Below the pieces are notes generated by a model. That model was not told the origin of the DNA and did not search any database. It saw nothing but the letters and a program-made list of their open reading frames with translations. The position numbers and the translations under genes are program-made. Shown one piece after another: positions 34,559 through 43,307 of a DNA stretch of 64,000 nt; the stretch's first letter is position 1; every line of letters starts with the position of its first letter. Origin of the DNA: Oribacterium parvum ACB1. Lineage in GTDB: Bacteria > Bacillota > Clostridia > Lachnospirales > Lachnospiraceae. The stretch lies in contig NZ_KE148312.1 of assembly GCF_000238055.2 (NCBI RefSeq), forward strand, positions 134,001 through 198,000, given 5' to 3'.

Positions 34559-34675
34559 ATGAAAGGACAGGAGGAAAAGAAAGAATCCGTCCTTGGAGCT
34601 ATCAAGAAATATCAGGCGGAAGATAAGGAAAAATCTAAAGAAAGTAAAGAAAAGCCAAAAGAAACGGAGAGATAA
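34559..34675 (+). pseudogene. 3' remnant of an ICE gene
   Basis: The product, MKGQEEKKESVLGAIKKYQ followed by a Lys/Glu/Ser-rich tail, looks like the last residues of DUF4316/YodL-type ICE proteins that end in Glu-Ser-Val-Leu-x-x-(Ile/Leu)-(Arg/Lys) and a charged tail. There is no upstream body of such a gene. Confidence 0.35.
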
Positions 34676-34682
34676 ATTTATG

Positions 34683-34720
34683 GTCGGTGCGGTCTTCGGA
34701 TTGCACCGGCTCTTTTTTTT
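34683..34720 (+). terminator. Intrinsic terminator
   Basis: GTCGGTGC (34683-34690) and GCACCGGC (34703-34710) with a GC-rich loop, then TCTTTTTTTT. Confidence 0.8.
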
Positions 34721-34726
34721 AAAATA

Positions 34727-34763
34727 TTGACTTTTGTTCTTATAAATACTATAATTTAAGAAC
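34727..34763 (+). promoter_or_regulatory. Promoter and inverted repeat in front of abiEi
   Basis: TTGACT (34727-34732), a 17-bp spacer and TATAAT (34750-34755). The inverted repeat GTTCTTA (34736-34742) and TAAGAAC (34757-34763) brackets the -10 box, as expected for autorepression by an AbiEi antitoxin. Confidence 0.75.
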
Positions 34764-34781
34764 GAAAAGGCGGTGATAGGA

Positions 34782-35381
34782 ATGAGTAAACGGGAACTGC
34801 TGCTAAAAAAAATAAAAGAAAATAATGGGATTATAACTACCAGAGAAGCCTTAAATCTTGGTATTCATAAGGATATCCTAAAAGAATTAACCATAAAAGA
34901 AGAACTTGAAAAAATAGCCAACGGACTCTATGCACTTCCGGATGAGAATATTGATGAGTATCTTTATTTCTCATACAGAATACCCAAAGGTATTTTTTCT
35001 CACGAAACAGCGGCATATTTACAAGGATTATCAACACGAATGCCCCTTATTTATGTGATGACTGTAAAGGTAGGAGATAATGTCAGCAGAGTTAAGTCGG
35101 CAAGAGATAATATTATTTTTAAGTATGTAAAAAAAGATTATTACGATATTGGGAAAATAACTATAACCAGTCCTTTTGGCAGAGAAATATCAGTGTATGA
35201 CAAAGAAAGAACCATACTTGATATTATCAAAGATAAGGACAGAATAGATGCACAAGTATTTAGCGAAGCAATAAAATCTTACTTTGCAGGTAAGGAGAAA
35301 AATTTATTAAAACTGTCGAAATATGCTATTAAGATGAATATGGAGCAAGCTTTAAAACGATATACGGAGGTGTTATTATGA
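34782..35381 (+). CDS. abiEi: AbiEi-family antitoxin / transcriptional repressor
   Basis: A 199-residue type IV antitoxin. The N-terminal winged helix (LKKIKENNGIITTREALNLGIHKDILKEL, then KIANGLYALPDENIDEY) is followed by the AbiEi_4-type domain with FSHETAAYLQGLSTRMP and the conserved IKYVKKDYYDIG-like and YDKERTILDII motifs. AbiEi represses its own promoter and neutralises the nucleotidyltransferase toxin AbiEii. The toxin gene begins inside its stop codon (ATGA). An in-frame GTG at 34,773 is an alternative start. Confidence 0.88.
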   Translation: MSKRELLLKKIKENNGIITTREALNLGIHKDILKELTIKEELEKIANGLYALPDENIDEYLYFSYRIPKGIFSHETAAYLQGLSTRMPLIYVMTVKVGDNVSRVKSARDNIIFKYVKKDYYDIGKITITSPFGREISVYDKERTILDIIKDKDRIDAQVFSEAIKSYFAGKEKNLLKLSKYAIKMNMEQALKRYTEVLL

Positions 35382-35638
35382 AAACATCGGAACAGATAAA
35401 AGGAGCGATTAGGAACATATCTAAGAAAACGGGAGTTAATCCGAACTCTCTACTTCAGATGTGCTTGTTTGAAGGAATACTTGAAAAACTCTCCAAATCA
35501 AAATATAGTGAGAATTTTATATTAAAAGGAGGACTTCTTATCTCCTCTCTTATCGGTGTTGATATGCGTAGTACGATGGATATGGATACTCAGATGGATT
35601 TGCTTTATGTTCCTTGTAGTATTCTCGATACTTTTTGA
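35378..35638 (+). pseudogene. abiEii: Truncated AbiEii toxin (nucleotidyltransferase)
   Basis: The first ~75 residues match AbiEii/AbiGii: TSEQIKGAIRNISKKTGVNPNSLLQMCLFEGILEKLSKSKYSENFILKGG, then STMDMDT, the G-G...D-x-D nucleotidyltransferase core. After this the frame leaves the family and ends at 35,638; a complete toxin has about 250-300 residues. The C-terminal two thirds are absent downstream, replaced by the promoter of the next tetR gene. The toxin is therefore dead and the antitoxin stands alone. Confidence 0.85.
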
Positions 35639-35670
35639 CATATAAAAGTAAAATAGTACAACTTTTGTTC

Positions 35671-35715
35671 TTGAAATTTGAGATGGCAGGCAGTACAATA
35701 TAACTAAGTTATATT
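35671..35715 (+). promoter_or_regulatory. Promoter and operator of the module-1 tetR gene
   Basis: TTGAAA (35671-35676), a 17-bp spacer and TACAAT (35694-35699). The 19-bp palindrome AATATAACTAAGTTATATT (35697-35715) covers the -10 box and start site. A copy with one mismatch occurs at 36,393-36,411 before the transporter genes. Confidence 0.85.
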
Positions 35716-35736
35716 TGGAGAAAGGAGGAGTAAAAC

Positions 35737-36375
35737 GTGGCTAATGGCGATTACGAAGCAACTCATAAAAAAATATTGGATTGTGGAAAGAATATTTTTA
35801 AAACACAGGGATTTGAAAAAGCTAATTTAAGAGCAATCTGCAAAGCGGCGGGTGTAACTACAGGTGCTTTTTATGGTCATTTTGAAGATAAGGAAGCTCT
35901 TTTCACCGAATTAGTAGAGCCAATCGTGAATCAGATACAAAGCTCTTATGCTATGTATGAAGATAAGAGTTTTGATGTTTATAAAAGAGAAAGTCATATA
36001 AAGAAAGAAACGATTTCCAAGATTTTAGAATCAAAAGCACAAGGTGCTATTAAAATGGTTCTATATTTCTTTGAACATAAAGATGCATTTGAATTACTGG
36101 TCTTTGGTTCTTATGGAACAAAATTTAACAACTTTTTAGACGGAATTATTGAGAAAGAAGATAAAAATCACTTTGAAATTTTAAGTATGATATACGGAGT
36201 GGATCATGTAAATAATGTGATAACTAATAGAGGAATTCATCTAATCAACCATGCGTACTTTTATGCGTTATCGGAAGTAGCAGTTCATTCTAAAAGTAAA
36301 GAAGAAGTGAAATTGAATGCAACTTTGATTTCGGAGTTCTTTAATGAGGGATGGAAAAAGATACGAGGAATATAA
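35737..36375 (+). CDS. TetR family regulator of ECF/ABC module 1
   Basis: A 212-residue TetR-type repressor. The HTH is ILDCGKNIFKTQGFEKANLRAICKAAGVTTGAFYGHFEDKEALFTEL, then a helical ligand domain. It starts at GTG (35,737) with AAAGGAGGAG seven bases upstream. A palindrome lies both over its own promoter and in the gap before the ECF S-component gene, so it very probably represses itself and the five-gene transporter operon downstream. The ligand is unknown; iron, haem or another cofactor is an inference from the transporters. Confidence 0.9.
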   Translation: MANGDYEATHKKILDCGKNIFKTQGFEKANLRAICKAAGVTTGAFYGHFEDKEALFTELVEPIVNQIQSSYAMYEDKSFDVYKRESHIKKETISKILESKAQGAIKMVLYFFEHKDAFELLVFGSYGTKFNNFLDGIIEKEDKNHFEILSMIYGVDHVNNVITNRGIHLINHAYFYALSEVAVHSKSKEEVKLNATLISEFFNEGWKKIRGI

Positions 36376-36392
36376 ACAATTTTTTTGCCCGA

Positions 36393-36411
36393 AACATAAC
36401 TTAGTTATATT
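36393..36411 (+). promoter_or_regulatory. Second copy of the module-1 TetR operator
   Basis: AACATAACTTAGTTATATT differs from the palindrome at 35,697 by one arm base and an inverted TAA/TTA centre. It lies 92 bp upstream of the S-component start codon. A -35/-10 pair for this promoter is not clear. Confidence 0.8.
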
Positions 36412-36502
36412 TCGGAATGTAGAAGAATAAAAATAAAACCGGATATTGTTTCTGTATGAAAATAGAAATATATCGAATTGAAAAAACAAGGAGGACAAAA
36501 TT

Positions 36503-37099
36503 ATGAATTTAAAAGGTATTGTAAAAATAGCAGTATTTTCTGTTATTGGGTTTGTATTAACAATGGGATTAGGTTTTTTGACGGGATCGTTTGGGATGCT
36601 TCCAAGTTTATATTTATCATCAGCCCTGCCAACAATTATTGTAGCACCGGTCTTTGTTATTATGTGTAAGCAGGTCGGGCAAAGAGGTACCGCATTTTTA
36701 TACTTCCTATTGATGGGTGTTTTCTATGTTCTCATGGGAATGTGGCCGGTAATTGCTGTTTGTACGATTGCAGGACTTTTAGCAGAACTTGTAATTGGTA
36801 AAAAGGAAAATTATGAGAATAAGAATAGGAAGATTGGGGCTGCGTTTGGAGCAGGTATGTTTATCTATTCCTTACATGCTATGTATTTTACGTTTGTATT
36901 TGGTGTAGAAGGACTTACAAAGCAATTTCCAAAGATGTTTACAACCGATTACGCAACATTCCTTTCCAATTTTTACACACCTAAAAATATCTTGATTTGT
37001 TTATTGATTGCAATTGTGGCTTCCGTTATAGGCGCCTATTTTGGAACATATATTTACAATAAATTTTTTAGCGATAGGAAGAAGAAAAGTGTTTTGTAG
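36503..37099 (+). CDS. ECF transporter S component, MptD/Trep_Strep family (module 1)
   Basis: The substrate-binding membrane subunit of an energy-coupling factor importer, 198 residues with five or six helices. LPSLYLSSALPTIIVAPVFVIMCKQVGQRGT is typical of the TIGR02185 (Trep_Strep) family. It lies in an operon with the T subunit, a double ATPase and an ABC exporter-type pair. This combination resembles the last part of the Streptococcus pyogenes sia haem locus (siaD-siaH), in which SiaFGH was reported, as I recall, to be an ECF haem transporter. Substrate here is unproven. Confidence 0.85.
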   Translation: MNLKGIVKIAVFSVIGFVLTMGLGFLTGSFGMLPSLYLSSALPTIIVAPVFVIMCKQVGQRGTAFLYFLLMGVFYVLMGMWPVIAVCTIAGLLAELVIGKKENYENKNRKIGAAFGAGMFIYSLHAMYFTFVFGVEGLTKQFPKMFTTDYATFLSNFYTPKNILICLLIAIVASVIGAYFGTYIYNKFFSDRKKKSVL

Positions 37100-37802
37100 A
37101 GATGAAAAAAATAATATAAACAAATACCAACTATCAGACAAAATCAACCCGCTTACTATAGTTGGGTTGATTTTGCTATTTTCTGTTGTTTTAACAATAG
37201 GAGAACAAACCCAATACTTAATTTCCCTTATTTTTGTTTTAGGGCTGTTATTCTTATTTTCAATTAAAAAAGCATTTAGAACGATATGTTCCTTGCTTAT
37301 AGTATGGGGACTTATTTATTTGCTGGAACCTCATTTAGGAAATGTTTTGATTGGTTCTATATATACAATGCTACTTATAGTGTTGAAGTTTGCTCCACTT
37401 TTCATCTTGGGAAGAGTTCTGTCTTCCTATAGCTCTTCACATCTAATTGCTGCATTTAGAAAAATTGGAATGGATGGTGGAATAGGTATAGGAATTACAG
37501 TGTTTTTTCGTTTTATTCCGGAAATCTCTATTCGAATGAAGGAAATAAATAATGGCATGAAAATTAGAGGATTTAAAGCAAGCATTTTCAAACCAATTAA
37601 AACCTTTGAGTTGTATTTTGTTCCTCTTATGTATAAGTGCATAGACATAAGTGACACCTTAACTTGTTCCATCATATCAAAAGGAATGGAATACGATGGG
37701 AAAAAAACAAGTTTTCATGAGGTGAAAATTACATTTGTTGATATCGCAATGATGGTCGGAGGGATGATTTTGTTGGGGGCGAGTTTATGGAAAATATTTT
37801 AG
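37089..37802 (+). CDS. ECF transporter T component, EcfT/CbiQ family (module 1)
   Basis: The transmembrane coupling subunit, about 237 residues with four to five helices. The NNGMKIRGFKAS motif corresponds to the first Ala/Gly-Arg-Gly coupling motif, and TCSIISKGMEYDG to the second, which contact the ATPases. I place the start at GTG 37,089, overlapping the S-component stop; the frame is open upstream but those codons lie inside the S gene. The end overlaps the ATPase gene by 16 bp. Confidence 0.82.
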   Translation: MFCRDEKNNINKYQLSDKINPLTIVGLILLFSVVLTIGEQTQYLISLIFVLGLLFLFSIKKAFRTICSLLIVWGLIYLLEPHLGNVLIGSIYTMLLIVLKFAPLFILGRVLSSYSSSHLIAAFRKIGMDGGIGIGITVFFRFIPEISIRMKEINNGMKIRGFKASIFKPIKTFELYFVPLMYKCIDISDTLTCSIISKGMEYDGKKTSFHEVKITFVDIAMMVGGMILLGASLWKIF

Positions 37803-39256
37803 AGGCAGAAATCAGATCCTTTCATTATGGAGAGGATTTGATATTAAAAGATTTAAAAATGTCTGTAAAAAAAGGCGAAATTGTAGTCTTAACAGGTCTT
37901 TCCGGATGTGGAAAAACGACACTTTTAAGACTGCTAAACGGACTTATTCCATCCTTTTATGACGGTGATTTGGACGGGGAAATTAAGATTTTAGGGAAGG
38001 ATATAACGACATATAAAAAGGGAGAGTTAGCTAAATATATTGGCAATGTATTTCAAAATCCGAAAGATCAATTTTTTTGTGATGTAGTTGAAGATGAAAT
38101 TGCTTTAGTGGGTGAAAATTTGGGATTGGACAGGGATACATTAAAAGAAAAAGTTGAAAAAGCAATGGACTTGTTAGGAATAAGCCATATTAGCAAAAAA
38201 TCTATTTTTGAATTATCAGGAGGCGAAAGGCAAAAGGTAGCTATAGCCGGAACTCTTATCTATGATACGGATATTATTTTTTTTGATGAGCCATCAAGCA
38301 GTCTTGATTACGATAGTATAAAACATTTCAGTGAAATACTTCTCAGATTGAAGGCGATGGGAAAGACAATAATTATAGCGGAACATAGGCTCTATTATTT
38401 AAAAGAGATTTTTAGCAGATTGATTTATATAAAAGACGGTACAATATGTGATATTTTTCCGAATGGGAGTCTTAGGAATGATAAGTGTAAGGAGCTTGAG
38501 TTAAGAACGCTTAATGAAAGAGAATTGATATCAGAAAAAGAACCGATTGTGGCTAAAAGCTACATAAAATTAAATAACGCCTGTATCCATCAAGGGAAAA
38601 GAACCTTGATAGAAAACTTAACCTTTGAGCTTGGAGAGAGCGAAATAATGGGAGTGATTGGGCCTAATGGCATTGGGAAAAGTACCTTAGCAAAAGCATT
38701 GTGTGGATTATCTGAAAAATATTTAGATGTCAGCTATGGACAAAAACAAAGAGAAAGGCTTAGAAACTCATATTGCGTGTTACAAGATGTAGATGCTCAG
38801 ATTTTTTTAGACACCGTAGAAAATGAATTGATATTTTGTAAAGATAAAAACTCGGAAAGTGATTTAGAAAAAATACGAGAATATCTAAAAGATACAGACC
38901 TGTGGCATAAAAAAACCAATCATCCGCAGAAATTATCCGGTGGACAAAAACAACGATTGGCGATTATTACTTCGTTTTTATCCGGTCGTAAGCTGATAAT
39001 TTTGGATGAACCAACATCAGGTCTTGATTATAAAAGTATGAAAATTATGTCCGATTTAATGACAGAAAAAGCAAAGGAGATTCCAATTATAATAATTACT
39101 CATGACTTAGAGCTGTTATTTAAAACCTGTCATTCCGTCTTAATGCTCGGTGATAAGGATTATAAAAAAATATCTGTAAAGGGAAATGAAGCGTTAATCA
39201 TGGATTTTATGGATAAAAAAGGAAATTTATGGAAGGAGAAAAACTATGTTAAATAA
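37787..39256 (+). CDS. ECF double ATPase (EcfA-EcfA' fusion, module 1)
   Basis: A 489-residue protein with two ABC domains in tandem. Domain 1 has the P-loop GLSGCGKT (37-44), LSGGERQKVAIAG and IIFFDEPSSSLD. Domain 2 has GPNGIGKST (292-300), LSGGQKQRLAI and LIILDEPTSGLD with the switch His in IIITHD. Both ATP sites therefore look complete. It drives the S/T pair encoded just upstream. The gene overlaps its neighbours at both ends (16 bp and 11 bp). Confidence 0.92.
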   Translation: MENILEAEIRSFHYGEDLILKDLKMSVKKGEIVVLTGLSGCGKTTLLRLLNGLIPSFYDGDLDGEIKILGKDITTYKKGELAKYIGNVFQNPKDQFFCDVVEDEIALVGENLGLDRDTLKEKVEKAMDLLGISHISKKSIFELSGGERQKVAIAGTLIYDTDIIFFDEPSSSLDYDSIKHFSEILLRLKAMGKTIIIAEHRLYYLKEIFSRLIYIKDGTICDIFPNGSLRNDKCKELELRTLNERELISEKEPIVAKSYIKLNNACIHQGKRTLIENLTFELGESEIMGVIGPNGIGKSTLAKALCGLSEKYLDVSYGQKQRERLRNSYCVLQDVDAQIFLDTVENELIFCKDKNSESDLEKIREYLKDTDLWHKKTNHPQKLSGGQKQRLAIITSFLSGRKLIILDEPTSGLDYKSMKIMSDLMTEKAKEIPIIIITHDLELLFKTCHSVLMLGDKDYKKISVKGNEALIMDFMDKKGNLWKEKNYVK

Positions 39257-41036
39257 GGTTTTTGAATATGCAGGTTCGCATAAAAAATCAATTCACTTAG
39301 CAAGTTTTATTATGCTTATTAGTGTAATTATGGGTGTGCTACCCTTTCTATTTGCCTATCCGATTATCAATCCGCTTATTTTAGGTGAGCAATTAGAATT
39401 GGAAAGACTTGCTCTTTTATTGACAAGCATTTTAGTTTGTTTCGTGTTGCAAGCTGTCTTAGGAGGTTTCGGTCTTAATGTATCCCATAAAGCAGCATAC
39501 AACACGCTGCTTGGACTTCGAACATCCTTACAGAAAAAAATGGAAAATCTGCCATTGGGTGTTGTTGAAGAAAAAGGGACTGGTACAATCAAAAAAATGT
39601 TCGTGGATGATATTGGCAGTTTAGAGGTGCTTTTAGCCCATTCCCTTCCTGAAGGAATAGCGAACCTAATTGTACCTATTATGGTTTATGTTTCCATGTT
39701 TTTTATTGACTGGAGATTAGCGTTAATGTCATTAGCTTCTATTCCGGTTAGCATTCTTGCCATGATGATTATGTACTCTGTAGGTATGAAACAAATGGGA
39801 CCATATTATATGGCAAGTGGAAAAATGAATAATACCATTATTGAGTATGTAAACGGTATGGAAGTTGTAAAAGTATTTAATAAGCAAACAGAGTCTTATG
39901 AGCGCCTTTCTAAAGATATCAGTAATTACAGAGATTATGCACTCGCTTGGTATAAGACGGCATGGCCATGGATGGCGTTATACAGTGCTTTCCTTCCATG
40001 CACGATTATTTTAACATTGCCGCTTGGTGGTTACTTTGTATACATGGGCTATGCAAGTCTTTCTAACTTAATACTGATATTATGCCTTTCTTTAAGTATA
40101 GGATTACCACTACTGAAAGCGCTTGGATTTTTACCAACTATGCCACAGTTAAATTATAAGATTTCTGCTTTAGAACAAGCCTTAAATATGGCTCCTTTAA
40201 AACAGGGAGAAAATGATTTTAAGGGAACAGGGCATACTATTTTATATGACAATGTTACCTTTGGCTATCCGTTAAGCAAGATGGGAGAAAACGGACAGCC
40301 CAAAACCTATATTAAGAATGTTATTCATAATGTAAGTTTTACGGCAAGAGCCGGTGAAAAGACAGCGATTGTTGGCGAATCCGGTTCAGGAAAAAGTACT
40401 TTGGCTAAACTTTTCATTCATTATTATGATGTTTTAGATGGAAGCATAAGTATTGGTGGACAAGACTTACGAGATATAAGATTGGAATCTCTCAATAAGC
40501 AAATTTCTTATGTAGCACAAGACCAGTATCTATTTAATACTTCGCTTTTAGAAAATATTCGCATTGGTAATTTAGCTGCCAGTGATGATGAGGTTATGGA
40601 AGCAGCTAAAAAAGCCCAGTGCATGGAATTCTTAAATAGACTTCCGAATGGTATTTATTCTTTAGCTGGGGATGCCGGAAAGATGCTTTCCGGTGGAGAA
40701 AGGCAAAGAATATCGTTAGCGAGAGCTATTTTAAAGAATGCTCCGATTGTTGTACTTGATGAGGCAACAGCCTACGCAGACCCGGAAAATGAAGAAAAAA
40801 TGGAAGCGGCTATTCGTGAACTTGTAAAAGGGAAAACCTTAATTGTTATTGCACATAAGTTGCCATCTATTGTAGATGCAGATCAGATACTGGTTATGGA
40901 TCATGGTCGTTTAGTTGCAAATGGAAAGCATAAGGACTTATTAGAATCTTCAGCAGAATATCGCAAATTATGGGATGCGACGCTATTTAGTAAAGATTGG
41001 AAAATCAGCAGAAAGGAAGGTGAAAAAAATGTTTAG
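39246..41036 (+). CDS. ABC exporter-fold half-transporter A (module 1)
   Basis: A 596-residue protein with a six-helix type IV (exporter) transmembrane domain (about 15-310) followed by an ATPase domain: GESGSGKST, the Q-loop, LSGGERQRISLARAI, IVVLDEATAYADPENE and VIAHK. The half-transporter acts as a heterodimer with the next gene. The D-loop AYADPENE is unusual but the Walker B Glu is intact. Exporter-fold pairs of this kind (IrtAB, YbtPQ) import metallophores or reduce them at the membrane; a role in metal or haem handling with the ECF importer is an inference. Confidence 0.88.
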   Translation: MLNKVFEYAGSHKKSIHLASFIMLISVIMGVLPFLFAYPIINPLILGEQLELERLALLLTSILVCFVLQAVLGGFGLNVSHKAAYNTLLGLRTSLQKKMENLPLGVVEEKGTGTIKKMFVDDIGSLEVLLAHSLPEGIANLIVPIMVYVSMFFIDWRLALMSLASIPVSILAMMIMYSVGMKQMGPYYMASGKMNNTIIEYVNGMEVVKVFNKQTESYERLSKDISNYRDYALAWYKTAWPWMALYSAFLPCTIILTLPLGGYFVYMGYASLSNLILILCLSLSIGLPLLKALGFLPTMPQLNYKISALEQALNMAPLKQGENDFKGTGHTILYDNVTFGYPLSKMGENGQPKTYIKNVIHNVSFTARAGEKTAIVGESGSGKSTLAKLFIHYYDVLDGSISIGGQDLRDIRLESLNKQISYVAQDQYLFNTSLLENIRIGNLAASDDEVMEAAKKAQCMEFLNRLPNGIYSLAGDAGKMLSGGERQRISLARAILKNAPIVVLDEATAYADPENEEKMEAAIRELVKGKTLIVIAHKLPSIVDADQILVMDHGRLVANGKHKDLLESSAEYRKLWDATLFSKDWKISRKEGEKNV

Positions 41037-42774
41037 ACTAATTTCAAGAATTTTAAATTTATCAGGTAAATACAAAAACAGAATAAGGTCTGCATTTATA
41101 TTTGCCTTTATGGAATCTATATTAAGTAAAATGCCGATATTTATTGCATTTACCGTTTTGATTGGATTTTATGAAAAAACGAATACCTCCAAAACTTTTC
41201 TATATGTAGGGGTGGGGCTTTTTTTAGTGGTTTTATTACAAGCAGTGGTTCACTTCTTAAGTGATAAATTACAAAGTGCAGCCGGCTTTATGATTTTTGC
41301 TGATAAAAGAATGGAGCTTGGAAATCATCTTAGAAAGCTCCCTATGGGATATTTTACAGCAGGAAATTTGGGGAAAATAAATTCCGTTTTAAGTTCGGAT
41401 ATGGCTTTTATTGAAGAAGTTTCCATGAGTACGATTGCCAATATGATGAGCTATGTATTATCAACGCTTGTGCTAACAGTATTCATGTTTGTTTTAGATT
41501 ATAGAATTGGATTGATTGCGGTGTGTGTAACATTGGTTGCAACACTGCTTGCAAATAGTATGAATAAGATGTCTTTATCGGAGTCGGCTATTAGACAAGA
41601 ACAAAGTGAAAAACTAACGGATGCAGTTTTATCATTTGCTGAGGGGATCAGTGTTATTAAAAGTTACAACCTTTTAGGTGAAAATTCGAAATCCCTTACA
41701 GATAATTTTGTATCCTCAAAGGACACATCTATAAAATTTGAAAATAAAATAACGCCATGGACAACCGGTTTAAATATTATTTATGGAATTGGGATTACAT
41801 TTATTTTAGCAGTAGCTCTATATCTTAATTATCAAGGAGTTTTGGGACTTCCGTATATGTTGGGGCTTATTTTGTTTGTATTTGACTTATTCAGCCCTTT
41901 AAAAACACTTTACGGAGAAGCGACAAGGCTTACTGTAATGAACGCCGCTTTGGATCGCATGGAAGAAGTGTTAAATGAAACTGAATTACAAGATGTAGGC
42001 AAAAAACATATTTCAAAATCGGATACCTCAGAACCTGAAATTTCTTTTAATCATGTTAAATTTTCTTATGGCGAAAAAGAGGTTTTACATGATATGAGTT
42101 TTGAGATGAACAAGAATACAATGACGGCTTTCGTGGGACAGTCCGGGGGAGGTAAATCCACAGTAGCAAATCTTTTGGCAAGATTTTGGGATGTGGATTC
42201 CGGTGAAATTTTGATTAGAGGAGTGAATATAAAGGATGTTTCCCTATCTGAATTGATGTCGGAAATCAGTATGGTTTTCCAGAGAGTTTATTTATTTCAA
42301 GATACGATTTTTAACAATATTGCCATGGGGAAAGAAAATGCAACGAAAGAAGAAGTTATAGAAGCAGCCAAGAAAGCAAGATGCTATAATTTTATTATGG
42401 CACTTCCTGATGGATTTGACACAATGATTGGAGAGGGAGGAGCAACTCTATCCGGTGGCGAAAAACAAAGAATTTCTATTGCTCGCTGCATATTAAAAGA
42501 TGCTCCTATTGTAATTCTTGACGAGGCAACAGCAAGTGTTGATGTGGACAATGAAAGCTATATACAGGAAGCAATCAGTGAATTGGTAAAGAATAAAACC
42601 TTATTAGTTATTGCTCACAGATTAAATACGATTAGGGATGCCGACAATATTATTGTAATTAAGGAAGGGAATATTGCAGAACAAGGAACCCATAATGAGC
42701 TAATTGCTTTAAATGGGATTTATAAAAATATGGTAGAGTTGCAAAATAAAAATAATGGCGTAAAAATACTGTAA
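41029..42774 (+). CDS. ABC exporter-fold half-transporter B (module 1)
   Basis: A 581-residue partner of the preceding gene, with which it overlaps by eight bases. It has a six-helix domain (residues about 15-305) and an ATPase domain with GQSGGGKST, LSGGEKQRISIARCI, IVILDEATASVDVDNE and VIAHR. I chose the ATG at 41,029 (AAGGAAGGTG before it); an upstream in-frame start at 40,975 would lie inside the partner gene. Both halves have intact Walker B Glu residues, so two working ATP sites are expected. A decayed MATE gene follows. Confidence 0.88.
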   Translation: MFRLISRILNLSGKYKNRIRSAFIFAFMESILSKMPIFIAFTVLIGFYEKTNTSKTFLYVGVGLFLVVLLQAVVHFLSDKLQSAAGFMIFADKRMELGNHLRKLPMGYFTAGNLGKINSVLSSDMAFIEEVSMSTIANMMSYVLSTLVLTVFMFVLDYRIGLIAVCVTLVATLLANSMNKMSLSESAIRQEQSEKLTDAVLSFAEGISVIKSYNLLGENSKSLTDNFVSSKDTSIKFENKITPWTTGLNIIYGIGITFILAVALYLNYQGVLGLPYMLGLILFVFDLFSPLKTLYGEATRLTVMNAALDRMEEVLNETELQDVGKKHISKSDTSEPEISFNHVKFSYGEKEVLHDMSFEMNKNTMTAFVGQSGGGKSTVANLLARFWDVDSGEILIRGVNIKDVSLSELMSEISMVFQRVYLFQDTIFNNIAMGKENATKEEVIEAAKKARCYNFIMALPDGFDTMIGEGGATLSGGEKQRISIARCILKDAPIVILDEATASVDVDNESYIQEAISELVKNKTLLVIAHRLNTIRDADNIIVIKEGNIAEQGTHNELIALNGIYKNMVELQNKNNGVKIL

Positions 42775-42805
42775 GAATATATTTATTATAAATGGAAGTA
42801 AGTAC

Positions 42806-43153
42806 TTGAAACAGGATATAAAAGAACAACTACTAACCAAAAGACCGATAGACTTACTCTTTTAGCTATCAGTTCCAGCAGTTATAGGAATGATAGTCAT
42901 CGGTCTATATCCCTTGATGGACAGAATATTTGCCGGAAAAATTATAGGACAAACAGTTATGGGTGAATACGCTATTGAAGGTGCTGCCCTTGCAACGATC
43001 ACGGCCCAATTTGTTCAAGCTGCTGTAACACTACATTATTTCTTGAAAAAGAGTAAGGTCGTTAAAATTCATAAGATACAGTCTGATGCGGAAATTAAAA
43101 AAGAAATGTTTTCTGTCGGTTCATCCGCTATGAGAGTAGTCTCCTTTGCATAG
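42806..43153 (+). pseudogene. MATE-family efflux gene remnant
   Basis: From a TTG at 42,806 the frame reads LKQDIKEQLLTKRPIDLLF, stop (TAG), LSVPAVIGMIVIGLYPLMDRIFAG. This is the N-terminus of a MATE transporter with an in-frame stop. It then jumps to IEGAALATITAQFVQAAVTLHYFLKKSK, from further inside the family, and ends at 43,153. About three quarters of a MATE gene is missing. ECF/ABC modules of this type are often followed by a MATE gene, so it probably belonged to module 1. Confidence 0.75.
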
Positions 43154-43239
43154 TTTTTTAGTCGAAACCATTGTGTCAAAGGATTATTGATTACTCTCTT
43201 TTTATTTCTTTATCAACTGACAAAATCTTTACTCTATTC

Positions 43240-43287
43240 TTGACAAATATTGAATTTAAATTTATTATTAAATATAAATTCAATATT
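43240..43287 (+). promoter_or_regulatory. Promoter and operator of the module-2 tetR gene
   Basis: TTGACA (43240-43245), a 17-bp spacer and TATTAT (43263-43268). AATATTGAATTTA (43246-43258) and TAAATTCAATATT (43275-43287) are perfect inverted repeats that flank the -10 box. The same half-site recurs at 43,932-43,955. Confidence 0.85.
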
Positions 43288-43307
43288 AACATAGAAAGAG
43301 GTGTGCT

